Assembly: GCA_003008705.1 (NCBI GenBank)
Contig: PDUO01000013.1
Span: 1,074,702 to 1,138,701, forward strand
Length of the DNA stretch: 64,000 bases
Origin: Pezicula radicicola
Lineage: Eukaryota > Ascomycota > Leotiomycetes > Helotiales > Dermateaceae
Direction: 5' to 3'
Shown here: one piece after another, positions 35,231 to 47,600 of the stretch
How positions within the stretch are numbered: the stretch's first letter is position 1
Layout of the letters: each line of letters opens with the position of its first letter
Program-made: the position numbers and the translations under genes
Notes under the pieces: generated by a model
What the model saw: only the letters and a program-made list of their open reading frames with translations
Told to the model about the DNA's origin: nothing
Databases searched by the model: none

Positions 35231-36403
35231 ATGTCTGCACCAAACATTCCGAACTTGCTATCAATGCGTGGAGGTCTCAGAGGTCGTGGGAGGGGCCGAG
35301 GCAGAGGACATCGCGGTGGACCTCCAAACCCACACCCACACACAGCACAACCCGCAGCCAACAACGACCATGCCATTCAATCTACCGATACCGATGCGGC
35401 AGTCTCGCGCCTGAGTGCTGTCTCCCTAGGCTATCTTAATGACCCTTTTGCGCAGTACTTTGTTACAGGCCAGCCTGTGCGACGCCTGCCTGTCATCAAT
35501 CGAGGAACCTATACCCGAACTACCACCCTCGATACGCTGGTCGATGCTTTCCTATCTTCCACAGCCACGCAACCCGCTAATTATCCTTCCCCAACGAGGC
35601 AGATAATCTCTTTGGGGGCTGGCACGGATACGCGGTACTTCAGACTGCGGGCGCAGAATCAACACCAGCACCTGATCTATCACGAGTTCGATTTCCCCTC
35701 TGTCATTGCTACAAAGAAGAAAATCGTGGAATCACATAACCTGTGTGGCGATGAATTCATATATGAGAATGTTCCTAAGGACAAAGGCATGGTGCCTGAT
35801 GAGGGTGACGAGACTCCTCCATCCCATCAATGGGGACTTCTGCGCGACATCAATGGCCAACGGGTACCTAGATACATATGTCATCCTATAGATCTGCGAA
35901 ACTTACCTCAGGAGAAGTCATTAGCAGCTTACGAGGCCATCAGAATTGGTATACCGACACTTCTCATTTCTGAATGCTGTTTATGCTATCTCGAAGTTGA
36001 TGCTGCAAAAGCGGCAACGAAGTGGTTCGCCGACAGAATTCCTGATCTAGGCATTGTCCTTTATGAGCCCATCGGGACGGATGATTCATTTGGGCAGATG
36101 ATGGTATCAAATCTTGCTGCTAGAGGCATAGTCATGCCGACGGTACAGAGATATAAAACCCTGGAGGATCAGAAAGCAAGACTGGTCGAGCTCAAGTTTG
36201 GTGATGGACAGGAAGCTAGAAGTATAGAAAGGATATGGGAGGATTGGGTATTGCAACAGGAGAAAGAAAGGGTTGATGGCTTGGAAGGCCTCGATGAGGT
36301 CGAGGAGTGGTTGCTCCTAGCACGACACTACGCTATTGCATGGGGATGGCGTGGTGTTGGGTTTGAGGGCTGGAAGGCAATTCCGGGTGCGGTCAATAAC
36401 TAA
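35231..36403 (+). CDS. PPM1: Leucine carboxyl methyltransferase (PP2A methyltransferase)
   Basis: A single exon encodes 390 aa. It methylates the C-terminal leucine of the PP2A catalytic subunit and so promotes holoenzyme assembly. Evidence: SLGYLNDPFAQYFVTG, INRGTYTRTTTLDTLVDAFL, the SAM-binding ISLGAGTDTRYFRL (about residues 126-139), YHEFDFPSV, LLISECCLCYLEVDAA and the C-terminal ARHYAIAWGWRG. The N-terminal extension (residues 11-30) is an Arg-Gly tract preceding the catalytic domain and is outside the methyltransferase fold. The ATG at 35231 is the first in frame; the frame extends upstream only from non-ATG codons. Confidence 0.93.
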   Translation: MSAPNIPNLLSMRGGLRGRGRGRGRGHRGGPPNPHPHTAQPAANNDHAIQSTDTDAAVSRLSAVSLGYLNDPFAQYFVTGQPVRRLPVINRGTYTRTTTLDTLVDAFLSSTATQPANYPSPTRQIISLGAGTDTRYFRLRAQNQHQHLIYHEFDFPSVIATKKKIVESHNLCGDEFIYENVPKDKGMVPDEGDETPPSHQWGLLRDINGQRVPRYICHPIDLRNLPQEKSLAAYEAIRIGIPTLLISECCLCYLEVDAAKAATKWFADRIPDLGIVLYEPIGTDDSFGQMMVSNLAARGIVMPTVQRYKTLEDQKARLVELKFGDGQEARSIERIWEDWVLQQEKERVDGLEGLDEVEEWLLLARHYAIAWGWRGVGFEGWKAIPGAVNN

Positions 36404-37444
36404 AATAAGAATACACGACGTTTCTGATGAGCTACTTTCTTTCGATGCAATCGCTACACATGGATATTCTAATCTACCATGACTATCGATAACCAGATAT
36501 ATAAGGCGGAAAGCATCGACAAGAAGCCAACTTTACAATTGTCGAAGTTAACAGTTAGCCCTAAAATTCAAGGCCGTTGTACCCCTCCAGCATGAGAGTA
36601 AACTAAAGACTCTGGCCAAGTGGCCTTAACAGCAGCGTGTTGGTTTGTCAACTCAGTCATCCACTGATGGTAAGAAGTGGATTACAGTCATTGCACTATT
36701 AAATCAACATCGTTACACTAGCTACAAGATATATTTTGCTGTTTCTCTTCTCTTCTTTTCATGCTGTTGCTCTTGTTGATTGAGGGTGGTAGTGATAATG
36801 TGATTTTGGAACTTGCTGACAGTTCAAAATATCTCACAACTGGAGCAAATATTGCTAGTCCATGCTGCATTTCTTTTAATGGGCCTTTTTCTTGCGAGAT
36901 AATTGGAAAGTCCTATAATCTTCCTTCGGACTAGAGTCATGATGGATTCAGCAAGTGCAAATTACTATCGAAGGTGGTTTGAACTGCGAGGAGAAGCCTC
37001 AAAACTCCAAAGTATCCTCAAATTGTAAATGGTGTGTTATGTAAGGGGTCCAACCTTGAGTATAAAGTATACTAATATTATACACACCTATACCGTCACG
37101 AGTAAGAAGCTGTTGAGAACAATGACTTGTAATAGCATTGAGCTCTGATTTTGCGATAATCATGACGAATCAAATGCGCGATGTAGTATTTTAGAATTGT
37201 GCAACCTTTCTTCAAAACTCCTGCCGCGAATCGCAGCAATGCACCCAACACACTTCATTCCACAGCATCAATATTGCATTCCTCACCCATACTCATCCCT
37301 CGCTGTGTCTCAATCAACTTCAACCAGATTTCCTGATTTTCTTCTTTGTACATTGTTGTTCAGTCGAAACCTGTGTCAGTCAGGCGTGTAGTATTGTTAA
37401 CCTCCACGTTCCTTTTTTATATTTTACTTGCGCTTTCCGCAATA
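36404..37444. other. Intergenic
   Basis: About 1 kb holding the PPM1 3' flank and the GH16 gene promoter; no gene, RNA or repeat was recognised. Confidence 0.5.
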
Positions 37445-40400
37445 ATGCCGTTAGCATCTTCAAAGGGCTTGAAATCGTATTTGGTTGCGCTGATTTCGTT
37501 GAAATTTGCGGCGGCAGATATTGTTGGCAGCACTTATGTGCTAGATGCAGTCTACGAGGGGGAGACATTTTTTGATAACTTCGATTTTACGACGGCAAGT
37601 AAATCCAAGGCGTTTTCTAGCTGTGTTGTGCCAAGGGAATACGTGCGACAACTCAATTCGGAAAGCATACTAACACGGCGTTGTAGACTGCAGATCCAAC
37701 ACATGGGTTTGTCAAGTACGTAATTTTGGTCACACAACTCAGCTGTTCCTCGAATTAACACTCGCACAGCTATGTTAGCCAGTCTGAAGCTCAAAAACTC
37801 GGGCTCATAAGTACAGGCTCGGCGTATGGCGCGTATATGGGCGTTGACCACACGTCAACTCTAGACAGCACTGGAACTGGGCGGAATAGTGTTCGAATCA
37901 CAAGCAAGGACTCCTTCACACATGGGTTAATCATTAGCGATATTACACATCAACCGGGTGGAATATGTGGAACTTGGCCTGCTCGTGAGATAATCTTTCT
38001 AAGAGTTTGAAGGACAAGGTTGACAGAAAACAGATTGGACTCTTGGGCCGAATTGGCCTAGTACAGGAGAGATTGATATTATAGAGGGCGCTAATAGCCA
38101 GACTAATAACTTGATGTCCCTTCACACGTAGGAGCAGACCCACTAGTGATAAGCCAAAACTAACAAGTCAACAGTGATGGGTCTTGTACAATTGCTGGTG
38201 ATACTCAGTACCAAACAGGAACAACTCAAACCCTAGACTGCAATGTCTACGAAACTAGCAATGTAGGCTGTGGCACCACATCTTCCAGCTCTTCCTCCTA
38301 TGGTTCTGCTTTCAACAATGTACATGGCGGTGTGTACGCAACTCAGTGGACCTCAGACTACATTCGCATCTGGTATTTCCCTCGAGGTTCCATCCCAACT
38401 GACATCCTACAACAAACTCCCGATCCCTCAAGTTGGGGACTTCCGCAGGCGAACTTTCAGGGAAGTTGCAACATCGACGACCACTTCCAGAATCATAAGA
38501 TCATTTTTGATACAACGTTCTGTGGGGACTTCGCAGGAAATGTTTGGACGAAGGATGCTGTTTGTGCACCTTTGGCAACGACTTGTGTCGACTATGTTGC
38601 TGCTAATCCTGCTGCTTTCGAGCAAGCGTGAGACTTACTTTAATATTCCATTCGTATAAAGACAGCTGGCTGATATTAAGCACAGGTACTGGGCAGTCAA
38701 CTCTGTCAAAGTTTACCAGCTGCAGGCTTCGAACCCCCTGCCTACAGTTTCACCTTCGTTAATTGCAAGTCCACCTTCAGCAACAAACTCTGTAAAGCCC
38801 ACTTCTCCTACAACCGTAGTGGGAGCATCATCACTTATCAACCTCGGCATGGGAACCTCCACAGCAACATCCGGCAGTGCCATCACACCTACAAGCAGTC
38901 TTATCTTCCCGACACAGACCGTTGCATCTATAGATCCCTATATCATCGATACATTCTTCTATCTCGGTTGCCTAGGCTCCTCGCTAGGCTTCCCAACGTT
39001 CCATCAAGTCTCCGAGAGCCTTTTCATGACACCTACACTTTGCGTCTCCCAATGTGGTGACTTTTCATATGCTGGAATCTTCAATTCACAATGCTTTTGC
39101 GCAAATGAATTGGATACAAGCACTGGCCAAGGCAATGGAACATGCGATATTCCTTGCCCAGGATCTGCGAACCAAGTCTGTGGTGGTTTTGCCGGTCTTA
39201 CCAACTCTACTATCAGTACTAGCAATATCACAATCTCATCCCGCTTCGCACGACGTCAAACTGGTGCTCTTACCTCCGGTATCCTGCTAACCACATACGA
39301 AAACCTTGCACCTGCAGCTGGAGGTGGCAATGTTGGTTCTTCTGTTTCTCTTCCTATCTCGTCGCCTTCTCCAACTATATCATCTGGATCGATAGTTACA
39401 ATTATTATCGCTCCTGGTCCGAATTACACATTTCCTATTACTGCTGGGACTGGTGGTGTACATTACGCCCCTACTGGATCAAGCACTGTTGGAGCTTCAG
39501 CTCTCACGACCATTGTGCCACCTGCAAACCCAATCATCGGTCTTGGAATGGGTGGTGCTTTTCAGATAACTGATGTTGTCGTTAGTAAGTGTCTCTTCTC
39601 TTATTCCCCCTCCCCTCCAATTATCACCATCGGCCCAATATTTCGTCTTTGATTTCATCCCAATCTAACAAGTTCAATAGCAACATACACAGACGTTTGT
39701 CCTACAGGTTTAGTAGTTATCACAACAACCTCAACAATAACCCATTGTTCCTGCCTCGACTACCTTTCGTCCTCAGCGCCGCCCTCAATCCCGATGATCA
39801 CCACCGTGAAACTTTGTACAGCGTGCGGTTCTTCGGGTCAATCTGTTACTGTCACAATCCCACAGCCGGGGCCTTCTCCAACATACATTCCTGCCACAGC
39901 TACCGCTACTGTTACATCCAATGCCGGAGCTGGAACCGCTGTATATCCAGTTCAGCAAGCTGGCCAAATTCCAAGCAATGGCATTACTGTTGTCAACCCT
40001 GCTGTTGTTACCGCCGCCTATCCAGCTCCAACTCAAATCCTTCCAAGTAATGGACCGCCAGGCGCTGTGCAGCAGACAGGGACGTCTAATCCGGCTGGAA
40101 ATGTTGCTGGTATTCCTGTTTCACCAGCTGTACAGCCCCCGATACAACAAGCAGAATATGCTCCTTCTGGAAATATTACTGAAATCCCTGTTCCAACTAT
40201 TATTACCGCGCCAACGCCTGCTCAAGCAAAGATTTACAACTCTACCGGAAACGTAGCGGGAATCTTCATTCCAATCTCATCATCAACCAACTCAATAGTA
40301 ACAATCTATTCAACAGCTACTGTAATTCCCGTAGCATACCCAACACCTGTCTCTAACTCAAATACTGGAAATGGATTAGCTGGTGCTGCTAATGGAATTA

Positions 40401-40552
40401 TTGTAGGATATGCACATGCGAATGGAAGCGTTACCAAGAATAATACGGTCATTCCGTTGACTTATACTGGTGGTGCTGAGAAGGAGAGTTTGGAGATTGG
40501 ATTGGCTGGTAGTTTTGTTGTTATTTTGGGTATAGGGTGGATTTTGATGTAG
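37445..40552 (+). CDS. GH16 glucanase-like enzyme fused to a WSC domain, probably GPI-anchored
   Basis: Seven exons: 37445-37594, 37687-37715, 37770-37984, 38034-38127, 38175-38627, 38686-39584 and 39681-40552, giving 903 aa. The first intron is GC-AG (GCAAGT...TTGTAG); a GT donor 3 nt downstream breaks the frame. A signal peptide precedes a GH16 domain (about residues 25-330) containing [29 protein letters not shown] and the catalytic GEIDIIEG with Glu144 (nucleophile), Asp146 and Glu149 (acid/base). This subgroup cleaves endo-beta-1,3(4)-glucans or related wall glucans. Residues about 404-485 form a WSC domain ([40 protein letters not shown]). A long Ser/Thr/Pro/Val-rich stalk ends in a hydrophobic helix ([17 protein letters not shown]) typical of a GPI signal. 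It probably acts on or at the cell wall. Confidence 0.88.
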
Positions 40553-41084
40553 GATTTGTAGGGCATGGTTTTTCCTTTTGTTCTTCTCTATTTTCTTTCT
40601 GTCTGGTGGAGATTGATGGATGGAGATGGTATTATGTGACTTGTGGATGATTTATGTATTATATGGGGAGGTTCGTAGGTAGAGGAGTTTAGTTTGTCCC
40701 AAAAGATTGACAATATATGTGTTATTTCTTATACTCCGTGTTACAATAGAAACCTAGAACATGATTAAAATTTACTTTACTTCCTCTGAAATTTGGGTCC
40801 GGGAATGCACTTTTTCTTACCTAAGGGTGTAAAGTAGTTGTATTAGGCTTCAGAGGGTTGGTTGCCGCTTTTACCTTGATCAGATCTAATCTAATCGCAA
40901 AGCCGTGGCGATAAGGTACTCGTACCGAGCTTCGAAATATTCATTCTTCAACACAACAACACAACAACACATCAAGCTTCCTACCTCTCCAAATCACCCT
41001 CTCCCGACTCCATCTCCTCATCGCACAAACAAACACACATAACCCTCTCAATCCACGCACACGCCCTCAAGAAACACCAACACC
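40553..41084. other. Intergenic between tandem genes
   Basis: About 530 bp. An ACAAC pentamer run (about 40950-40970) lies in the 5' leader region of SNU23. Nothing else was seen. Confidence 0.5.
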
Positions 41085-41786
41085 ATGGCCTCCAAAAAAG
41101 GCGCCTCAGAAGCCTCAGACACCGACTTCCGCAAAAAATATGATCGCGAAGAATACGCGCAACGCGCCGCAGAACGGGAAGCAAAAGAGAAAGAAGAAGG
41201 CAAAGCACGTTACGAAGCCAAATTAGCCGGCAAGAAATACTATGCGCCACTCACGGGCGAAGAGACACTCACACAAGCACGCGCATCACGATTAGACGTT
41301 AGTAAGAATGTAGGAAAGATGACATTGATGCCCGCTGGGGCAGCGACTGGTAAACGTGGTAGAGGAGCGGGATTTTATTGTGAGGCTTGTGATTTGACTT
41401 TTAAGGATAGTCTGCAGTGGGTTGAGCATGAGAATAGTATGCAGCATTTAAGGGCTATTGGACAGACTGGAGAGGTTAAGAAGGCTGGGGCTGAGGAGGT
41501 GCATGAGAGAATTAGGTTATTGTGGGAGAGGATTGAGGAGGAGAAGAGGAGTGATGTTAAAAGTCTTGGGGAGAGGTTGGAGGTCAGGAAGGTGGAGGAG
41601 GAGGCGGAGAGGTTGGAACGCGCGAGGAAGCGGAGGGAGGTGATGGAGAGGAAGAGGGTGGAGAAGGAGAAGGAGAGGGAGGTTAAGTTGGAGTATGGGG
41701 ATGATGTTAGAATTGAGGGGGAGCATGATCAGGATGATATGATGGCTATGATGGGTATGTCTGGGTTTGGATCTTCGAAGAAGTGA
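41085..41786 (+). CDS. SNU23: U4/U6.U5 tri-snRNP component SNU23 (ZMAT2-like)
   Basis: A single exon encodes 233 aa. SNU23 is a nuclear splicing factor of the spliceosomal B complex. It begins with an acidic/basic helix (DFRKKYDREEYAQRAAER), contains LTQARASRLDVSKNVGKMTL, then a U1-type C2H2 zinc finger FYCEACDLTFKDSLQWVEHE with Cys99, Cys102, His115 and His121, and ends in a long charged Glu/Lys/Arg coiled-coil region. Length and order match the human ZMAT2 and yeast Snu23 family. The strongly G-rich 3' half reflects the Glu/Arg/Lys codons. Confidence 0.94.
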   Translation: MASKKGASEASDTDFRKKYDREEYAQRAAEREAKEKEEGKARYEAKLAGKKYYAPLTGEETLTQARASRLDVSKNVGKMTLMPAGAATGKRGRGAGFYCEACDLTFKDSLQWVEHENSMQHLRAIGQTGEVKKAGAEEVHERIRLLWERIEEEKRSDVKSLGERLEVRKVEEEAERLERARKRREVMERKRVEKEKEREVKLEYGDDVRIEGEHDQDDMMAMMGMSGFGSSKK

Positions 41787-42198
41787 GGGGTAAGGATCTT
41801 TTCGTTTTAGCGATGGCGTTGGGGGTTTGCTTGGATGGTCTTGAACATCAAATACGGAAACACTCGTCGAGTGACAAAAGGAATAGATTAAGCTGGCTGC
41901 ATGGTACCCCAATGATCTAAGTTTTCGTCCGGGCGATCAATTGGTGAGCTTTTCTTGTTTCCTGCTAATACGAAACTTTGTGCTTACCCAATACTTTAAA
42001 GCAACTTACACGAAGTTCGTGGTTCTAGAAAGCACCTAAAACACAAGGTAGTAATGCACTGTCAGACTTGGAAATACTGCTCGATTGCAAGTAGAAACTC
42101 TTCCAGACAGGTCTACATCTGGTGCATTTATTGGCCAAGATTGAGCATTGAATGGAAAACCGGGCAATAAGCAGGAAAGCCTTTCTAAGTCAAAATTC
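41787..42198. other. Convergent intergenic region
   Basis: The 3' flanks of SNU23 and the short-chain dehydrogenase; no other feature was seen. Confidence 0.5.
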
Positions 42199-43396
42199 CT
42201 ACCAGGGATATCTATTACCCTCCCAAGTCCAAAAACTAGCCGCACCTTTCTCATCCCCCATCCTTCTACTCAAACACCCACCTTCATCCTCACCACCTTT
42301 TCCCTTCTCAGCAATAACCTTTAACATACACCGTATACTCTCTTCCGGAGAAATAATACCTTCTACTTCCCAATCAACAGATACATTTGCTGCCATATCT
42401 GTTGTTACCTCGCCTGGGTGTATGGCCAATACGACTGGTGGATCAGAATACTTTCGTCCGCATTCCGCTGCTAGATGCTATATTCATTTAAATATGAACA
42501 AATCAGATGACTGAAAAGATGGATGATTTTATGAGGGGACAAGGGAGAAAACATACACGAAGACCTTGATTTAAAGCAGCTTTACTTGCAGCATAAGCAG
42601 CAAACCCATCTTCGAAAGCACGGAAATTGGTTGTTGAACCTGAGTCCGAAGAGATGAAGACGAGGGTCTTTATGGAGATTGGTGCTGTTGGGAAATTTGG
42701 AGAGATAGGTGTTATTGGACTTGGGGAAATCGGGGGTGGGAGGGGTTGAGAGAGTTTTAGGAGATGTTGAGCTGTTATTAGAGGGCCGATTGTGTTTGTT
42801 GTTAGGTGGTGGGTGAAATCTTTGAATGTGCTGTGTAGAGATGTCAGTTTAAGAGTCTTGGAGTGTTTTCAACCATGGTCGCTTGACAATAAAAAAAGGG
42901 GTAGCGAGACATCTACACCACCTGACAATCCTAACTCAACTCAAAGAAATCAACTAGCCCAAAGAAAAACATAAAGGAAAGAGAAAAAGCACCAAAGAAA
43001 CGCCTTTTTCATAACAAACAAGAAGAAAGCAACATACATCTCCGAAATTCTATTAGGATATACCAAAACCCCAGCATTCAAAACAACAACATCAATAACA
43101 CCCCCACATCTCTCAAGCACACCTCCCTTCCGTCCTAACTTCCTAACCTCATTCGCAAACCCCACGATACTAGTCTCATCACTAACATCACATTCTAGAA
43201 TGGTCAAATTATGTCCGTTCCTTGTACCGGTTAGAGACCAGAGTTTACTACCGGAGCCGGGTGATGTTGGTGGTGGTGCAGTGGCTGGTGCTCTTGCTGT
43301 TGCTATTACTGTGTGTCCGAGTTGTAGGAGTTGGGTTGTGAATTCTAGTCCTATGCCCCGGGAGGCTCCTACTATTAACCAGGTTTGTTTGGGCAT
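42199..43396 (-). CDS. Short-chain dehydrogenase/reductase
   Basis: Exons 43396-43038, 42830-42557 and 42477-42199 (introns 207 and 79 nt) give 303 aa. It is a classical NAD(P)-dependent SDR with unknown substrate. Visible elements are the cofactor loop GASRGIGLE (residues about 10-18), DVSDE, LNAGVL, the catalytic Ser in VFISSDSGS and the YAASK motif (Tyr and Lys). A later AIHPGEVTTDMA matches the PG-containing loop after the active site. No signal peptide, so cytosolic. The first intron is longer than most in this window; its internal sequence is not in frame. Confidence 0.88.
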
Positions 43397-44623
43397 CGTT
43401 TACTGTGTCTTGGTTTTTGGTGTGTAGGAACACGTTTTGTAGGTGAGTTGGATCATGAAGATGAAGGCAAAGCTGGTTGGCTAAAAAAATGTCGTTGATG
43501 ATCTCTACCCCACTTTCATTCTTGGATTTTATCCCTGCAATGAAATTTTGAATGCTAGCTGTATGGACTTACAATTTCTTAGGAGGAGGCTTTAAGTGAA
43601 ACTGTTTTTAAAAGCGGATCAGAGAAGATATAACGAAACTTTGAGGCTTGTACCGATACACGTTTTCTAAATCCTTATCATACAGAGTTGGCACGTGATT
43701 TACTCCCCTTTTGTACCTCGCCTAGCCTCGGTAGCTTATTATCATATAGTGATTGTGCCTATTAGCGTAATTTGCCGAATTTCGACCTACGCCATATACC
43801 TTAAAAACCAGTTTATTTTTTAAAATAGAAACTAATAAAACACAACCTTAGAGTTAATTAAATTACTTAAGATTAAGGTAGGCTCTCTTACTTACATACA
43901 TTTCTACCCTATTTTCTATAATTAAATAATAGTAAAATACAGAGTGTATAAAACTCTATACAATTTAAATAATAGATTATTAATATAGAATAAGTTGTTT
44001 TAAAGTTATTATCGAATTTGTATTCTGGAGGGTAATCACAATTCGCAGGCATATAGCGCAGGTCGAAATTCGGCAAATTACGCTGATAGGCACAATCACT
44101 ATACCTATGTTCGCTACCCTACCTGGGTATGGTGGGTGAATAATCTTATAAACAATCTCCTAGAAAGCGTCAACATTAGCTTTCTACATGAGTACAAAAC
44201 CCTGGAGTCAAATGTAAACGTCGGCGTCAATGTTTTAGGCAGTCTTTCCTCCTAAGTTTTATCCTATCCTTCACAGTTGCGAGGCTACCCTATGCAGCGA
44301 AGAGGGCTTCGTATGTCGGTAGCTTTGTTGGGTCTAATTGACTCGAGTGTTGACCAATGTGGTGTTCTTTATAAATTTGACTGGTCACATATGAAGCTTA
44401 CGCCCCGCAGTAGTGTGGCAGTGAGCGACTACTACTTTGGGCACCCGCATGCCTTCTTTACTTTGAGATATTTTCTTCCTTACACGCCATCATATATGAG
44501 CACACTTAATACTTAGTTGCTTTAGCTCAAGTTGCGGGCAAGCGTCAGATTATTGCAGCAACTGAGAGGTAGTTGTCTGCTCGGCTACGACTTTCCAATA
44601 AATTTGTACACGAGGCTGCCACC
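43397..44623. other. Intergenic with MITE
   Basis: Upstream of both the short-chain dehydrogenase and the NACHT gene. The inverted-repeat element at 43747-44101 lies here (listed separately). No other gene is supported. Confidence 0.6.
43747..44101. mobile_element. MITE-like element with 50-bp inverted repeats and TA flanks
   Basis: The left end TAGTGATTGTGCCTATTAGC and the reverse complement of the right end, TAGTGATTGTGCCTATCAGC, match over about 52 bp with only about three substitutions, continuing through GTAATTTGCCGAATTTCGAC. The element is 355 bp, AT-rich inside, without an open frame, and is flanked on each side by TA, the duplication made by Tc1/mariner-type transposases. It is therefore most likely a non-autonomous mariner-type MITE; the nearly identical termini suggest fairly recent movement. 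Confidence 0.88.
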
Positions 44624-47600
44624 ATGCTCGATCCTCTTACCGCGCTTGGAGTCGCTAGCAATGTCATTCAGCTCGTCGATTATGCCACTAAGCTTTTAGC
44701 CAAGTCAAGAGAATTACGGACGACGGGTGAAACTATTGATAACGCGAGGCTTGAGGCTATTGCTCTAGATCTCATCAACCTCAGTGAGGATGTTCAGACG
44801 TCACCCCTCTTCTCCAAGGCAGTTTCTGCGATACCGAATAAAGATGAAGAGGTGCTTTTCCACGCTCTAAATTTGAGGAGATAACATGCTAACAAGGCCC
44901 CAGGCAATAATTGAAATCGCTCGAGGATCTATTGCGGCTGCAGAAGAGCTGATCGAATGCTTAAACAAGCTTAAGGTAAAGGTGCATGATGGCCGGACAG
45001 TTTGGTCTGGCATTCGAAAAGCAATCATGTCAGTATACAGCAAGGAAAAGGTGAAAGATATGTGCTCGATGCTGGACATATATCGCAATGAATTAGCACT
45101 TCGAACCTTGGTATTGCTAAGTGCGAAAGTCAGCAAGTATGCAAGCGATCAAGAGGAGAGATTCGATCGCCTCGAACGAAGGGAAGACGATATCATTGAG
45201 GCTATATCAATAAGTCAAGAAAATAATGCACGTCAAGCTGGAACACAGTTGCGTCTGCAGGAACAAGCACATCAACAACTTAACCATGTAATAACGGCAA
45301 TATTAACGCACCGGGATGGACGAACCACTACCATATCACCGCAGAGTACGCAGCAACCTCCTTGGGGAACTCATTTCAATGATGTGGCATATTCAAATCA
45401 AATTATGACTCTTCAGAACAGAGGATCCAAAGGAACTTCAAAAAGTCAAGGAATAGCGTCTCTCGGAGACTTTGGCGTGGTAGCGAATAGAGTTCTCGAA
45501 ACTCTTTCGTTCACGAAAATCAGAGACAGATTGGACGATGTCAATTCACCATACCGTGCCACATTCGAGTGGATTTTCAAAGAGTCTACGAAAGCCAATC
45601 TACCATGGGGTAACTTTTTACAATGGCTCGAAACTGGCGAGGGATTTTATTGGATCAATGGGAAAGCGGGCTCTGGCAAATCGACTTTGATGAAGCACAT
45701 ATACAATAGCCCAAGGACTTTGAATGGTCTGTCACTATGGGCTGGAGATAGCCAGCTTCTAGTAGCGGCTTACTTCTCGTGGAACCTAGGCTCGTCCTTG
45801 CAGAAGACTCACGCAGGGCTTTTGCGATCCCTTCTGCACGATATTCTTGAACGTGTTCCACATCTGATTCCAGCCGTTCTACCCAAGCTGTTCAAATATT
45901 CATCTACCAGAGAGAAGTGTGAGTGTACATTCACAGAGCTGAAAGAAGGATTTGAAAGGCTTTCTCAGCAGAATACTTTTCCCGTGAAGATCTGTCTGTT
46001 TGTTGATGGTATTGATGAGTTTGATGATGATCACGCAGAGATATCCAGCTTGCTTACCACCATCGCATCACGGAACTTCAAATTCGTCATTTCCAGCCGA
46101 CCAATACCAGCTTGTGTCGACTTCTTTGGGGACTATCCAAGCCTTCGACTCCAAGACTTGACTTATGGGGATATACGGACGTACACAGAGAATACAGTTC
46201 GCTCACATAAAAGATGGAGCGAACTGGTGGTTGAAGAAGGCCAGCAATGCAATAGCCTCATCACAGATATTGTTGAGAAAGCAGAGGGGGTTTTCTTATG
46301 GGTCATTCTAGTTGTTGCATCTCTGCTCGAAGGTCTCCGAAATTTCGATCGAGTTAGCGACCTGCGCCAGCGTTTGGAGATGCTTCCTCCTGATCTTGAA
46401 AACCTGTACAACCATATGTTGAACAAACTACAACCTCTATATTTGCGTCAAGCGTCTCGATTGATTCAATTTGTCCTACGGCATATTGAGGTTGAGGCAC
46501 ATCAGCCGCTTACCACTCTTCACATGTCGTTCGCAGATGAAGAAGATGAGGAATTTGCTTTCAGACAACGTTTAGAACAAATTTCAGCTCAAAAGAAAGT
46601 CTGGAGATGCAGAGCGACAGAAGGCCGAATCAGGAGTAGATGCTGTGGGTTGGTAGAGGTTCGTCATGAGTTGCAGCTTCACGACGATGAAGAGAGGATA
46701 TCGAAGTCACGAGTCATGTTTCTACATCGAAGTGTAGTTGAGTTCCTCCGGAAACCTTCTGAGGATAACAAAACCTTTATGGACTCGGCGGACGTCGGCT
46801 TTGATCCCAATATTTCGTTAGCAAAAGGCTTCCTCGTCGATGTCAAGACTCAACCATACACACCAGCAAGGGACATCATCCAAAGCCCGCCTTGGCAGAG
46901 TATGCGACGTTGCTTGAATTTTTGTAGAGCTGTACCAGAAAGTAATGGTCGACAAACGATACGGATCTTGGATGAATTAGACAAGGTCATGGAAACCCGC
47001 TGGAAGTCAATTGATAGATGGAGTGAAGATGACCCTGGCCAAGACCCTAGCATTTTGAATGTCACACAGAAGTTCAGTTGGACGGTTCCCGGGCTGCGGC
47101 AGGAAAAGCAGCTGGGTAATTTCGCAGGGTTTTCGGTTTCCCAGGCCTCGATGCTTATCCTCGCAACAACAATAGGTTTGAAGCATTACGTAAATTACAA
47201 ATGCCTTTCTGCCAAAACCCACATTGTTCCAGGCCAATTACAGCGGGCCTTGCTTATTTCGGTGTACGCCGCTGCCTGCGCAGCGAGGGAGGAAAAACGG
47301 CTTCAAGACAGACTTTTACTCGACATACCGAGCGAGGACAGATGGGCTTCCATTAATATCTACAAAACTATTATTGGAGACCTAATCGAGGCCGGAGGAA
47401 ACCCAAACCAGAAACCTGACTTGAGTGGGCCTAGTCCTTGGGCATACGCCTTAACAGAGACTTGTGCAAAGAAAAATGTTGAGGATTCGAGCTCTTGGTG
47501 GAAGATTCTCGAAGTATTGTTAAAGTCTGGAGCAGACCCAAATGAAGTAGCAGAGTACAGAGCAAGGATTCTGGTTCGATATACTTCCGCATTATCTGTG

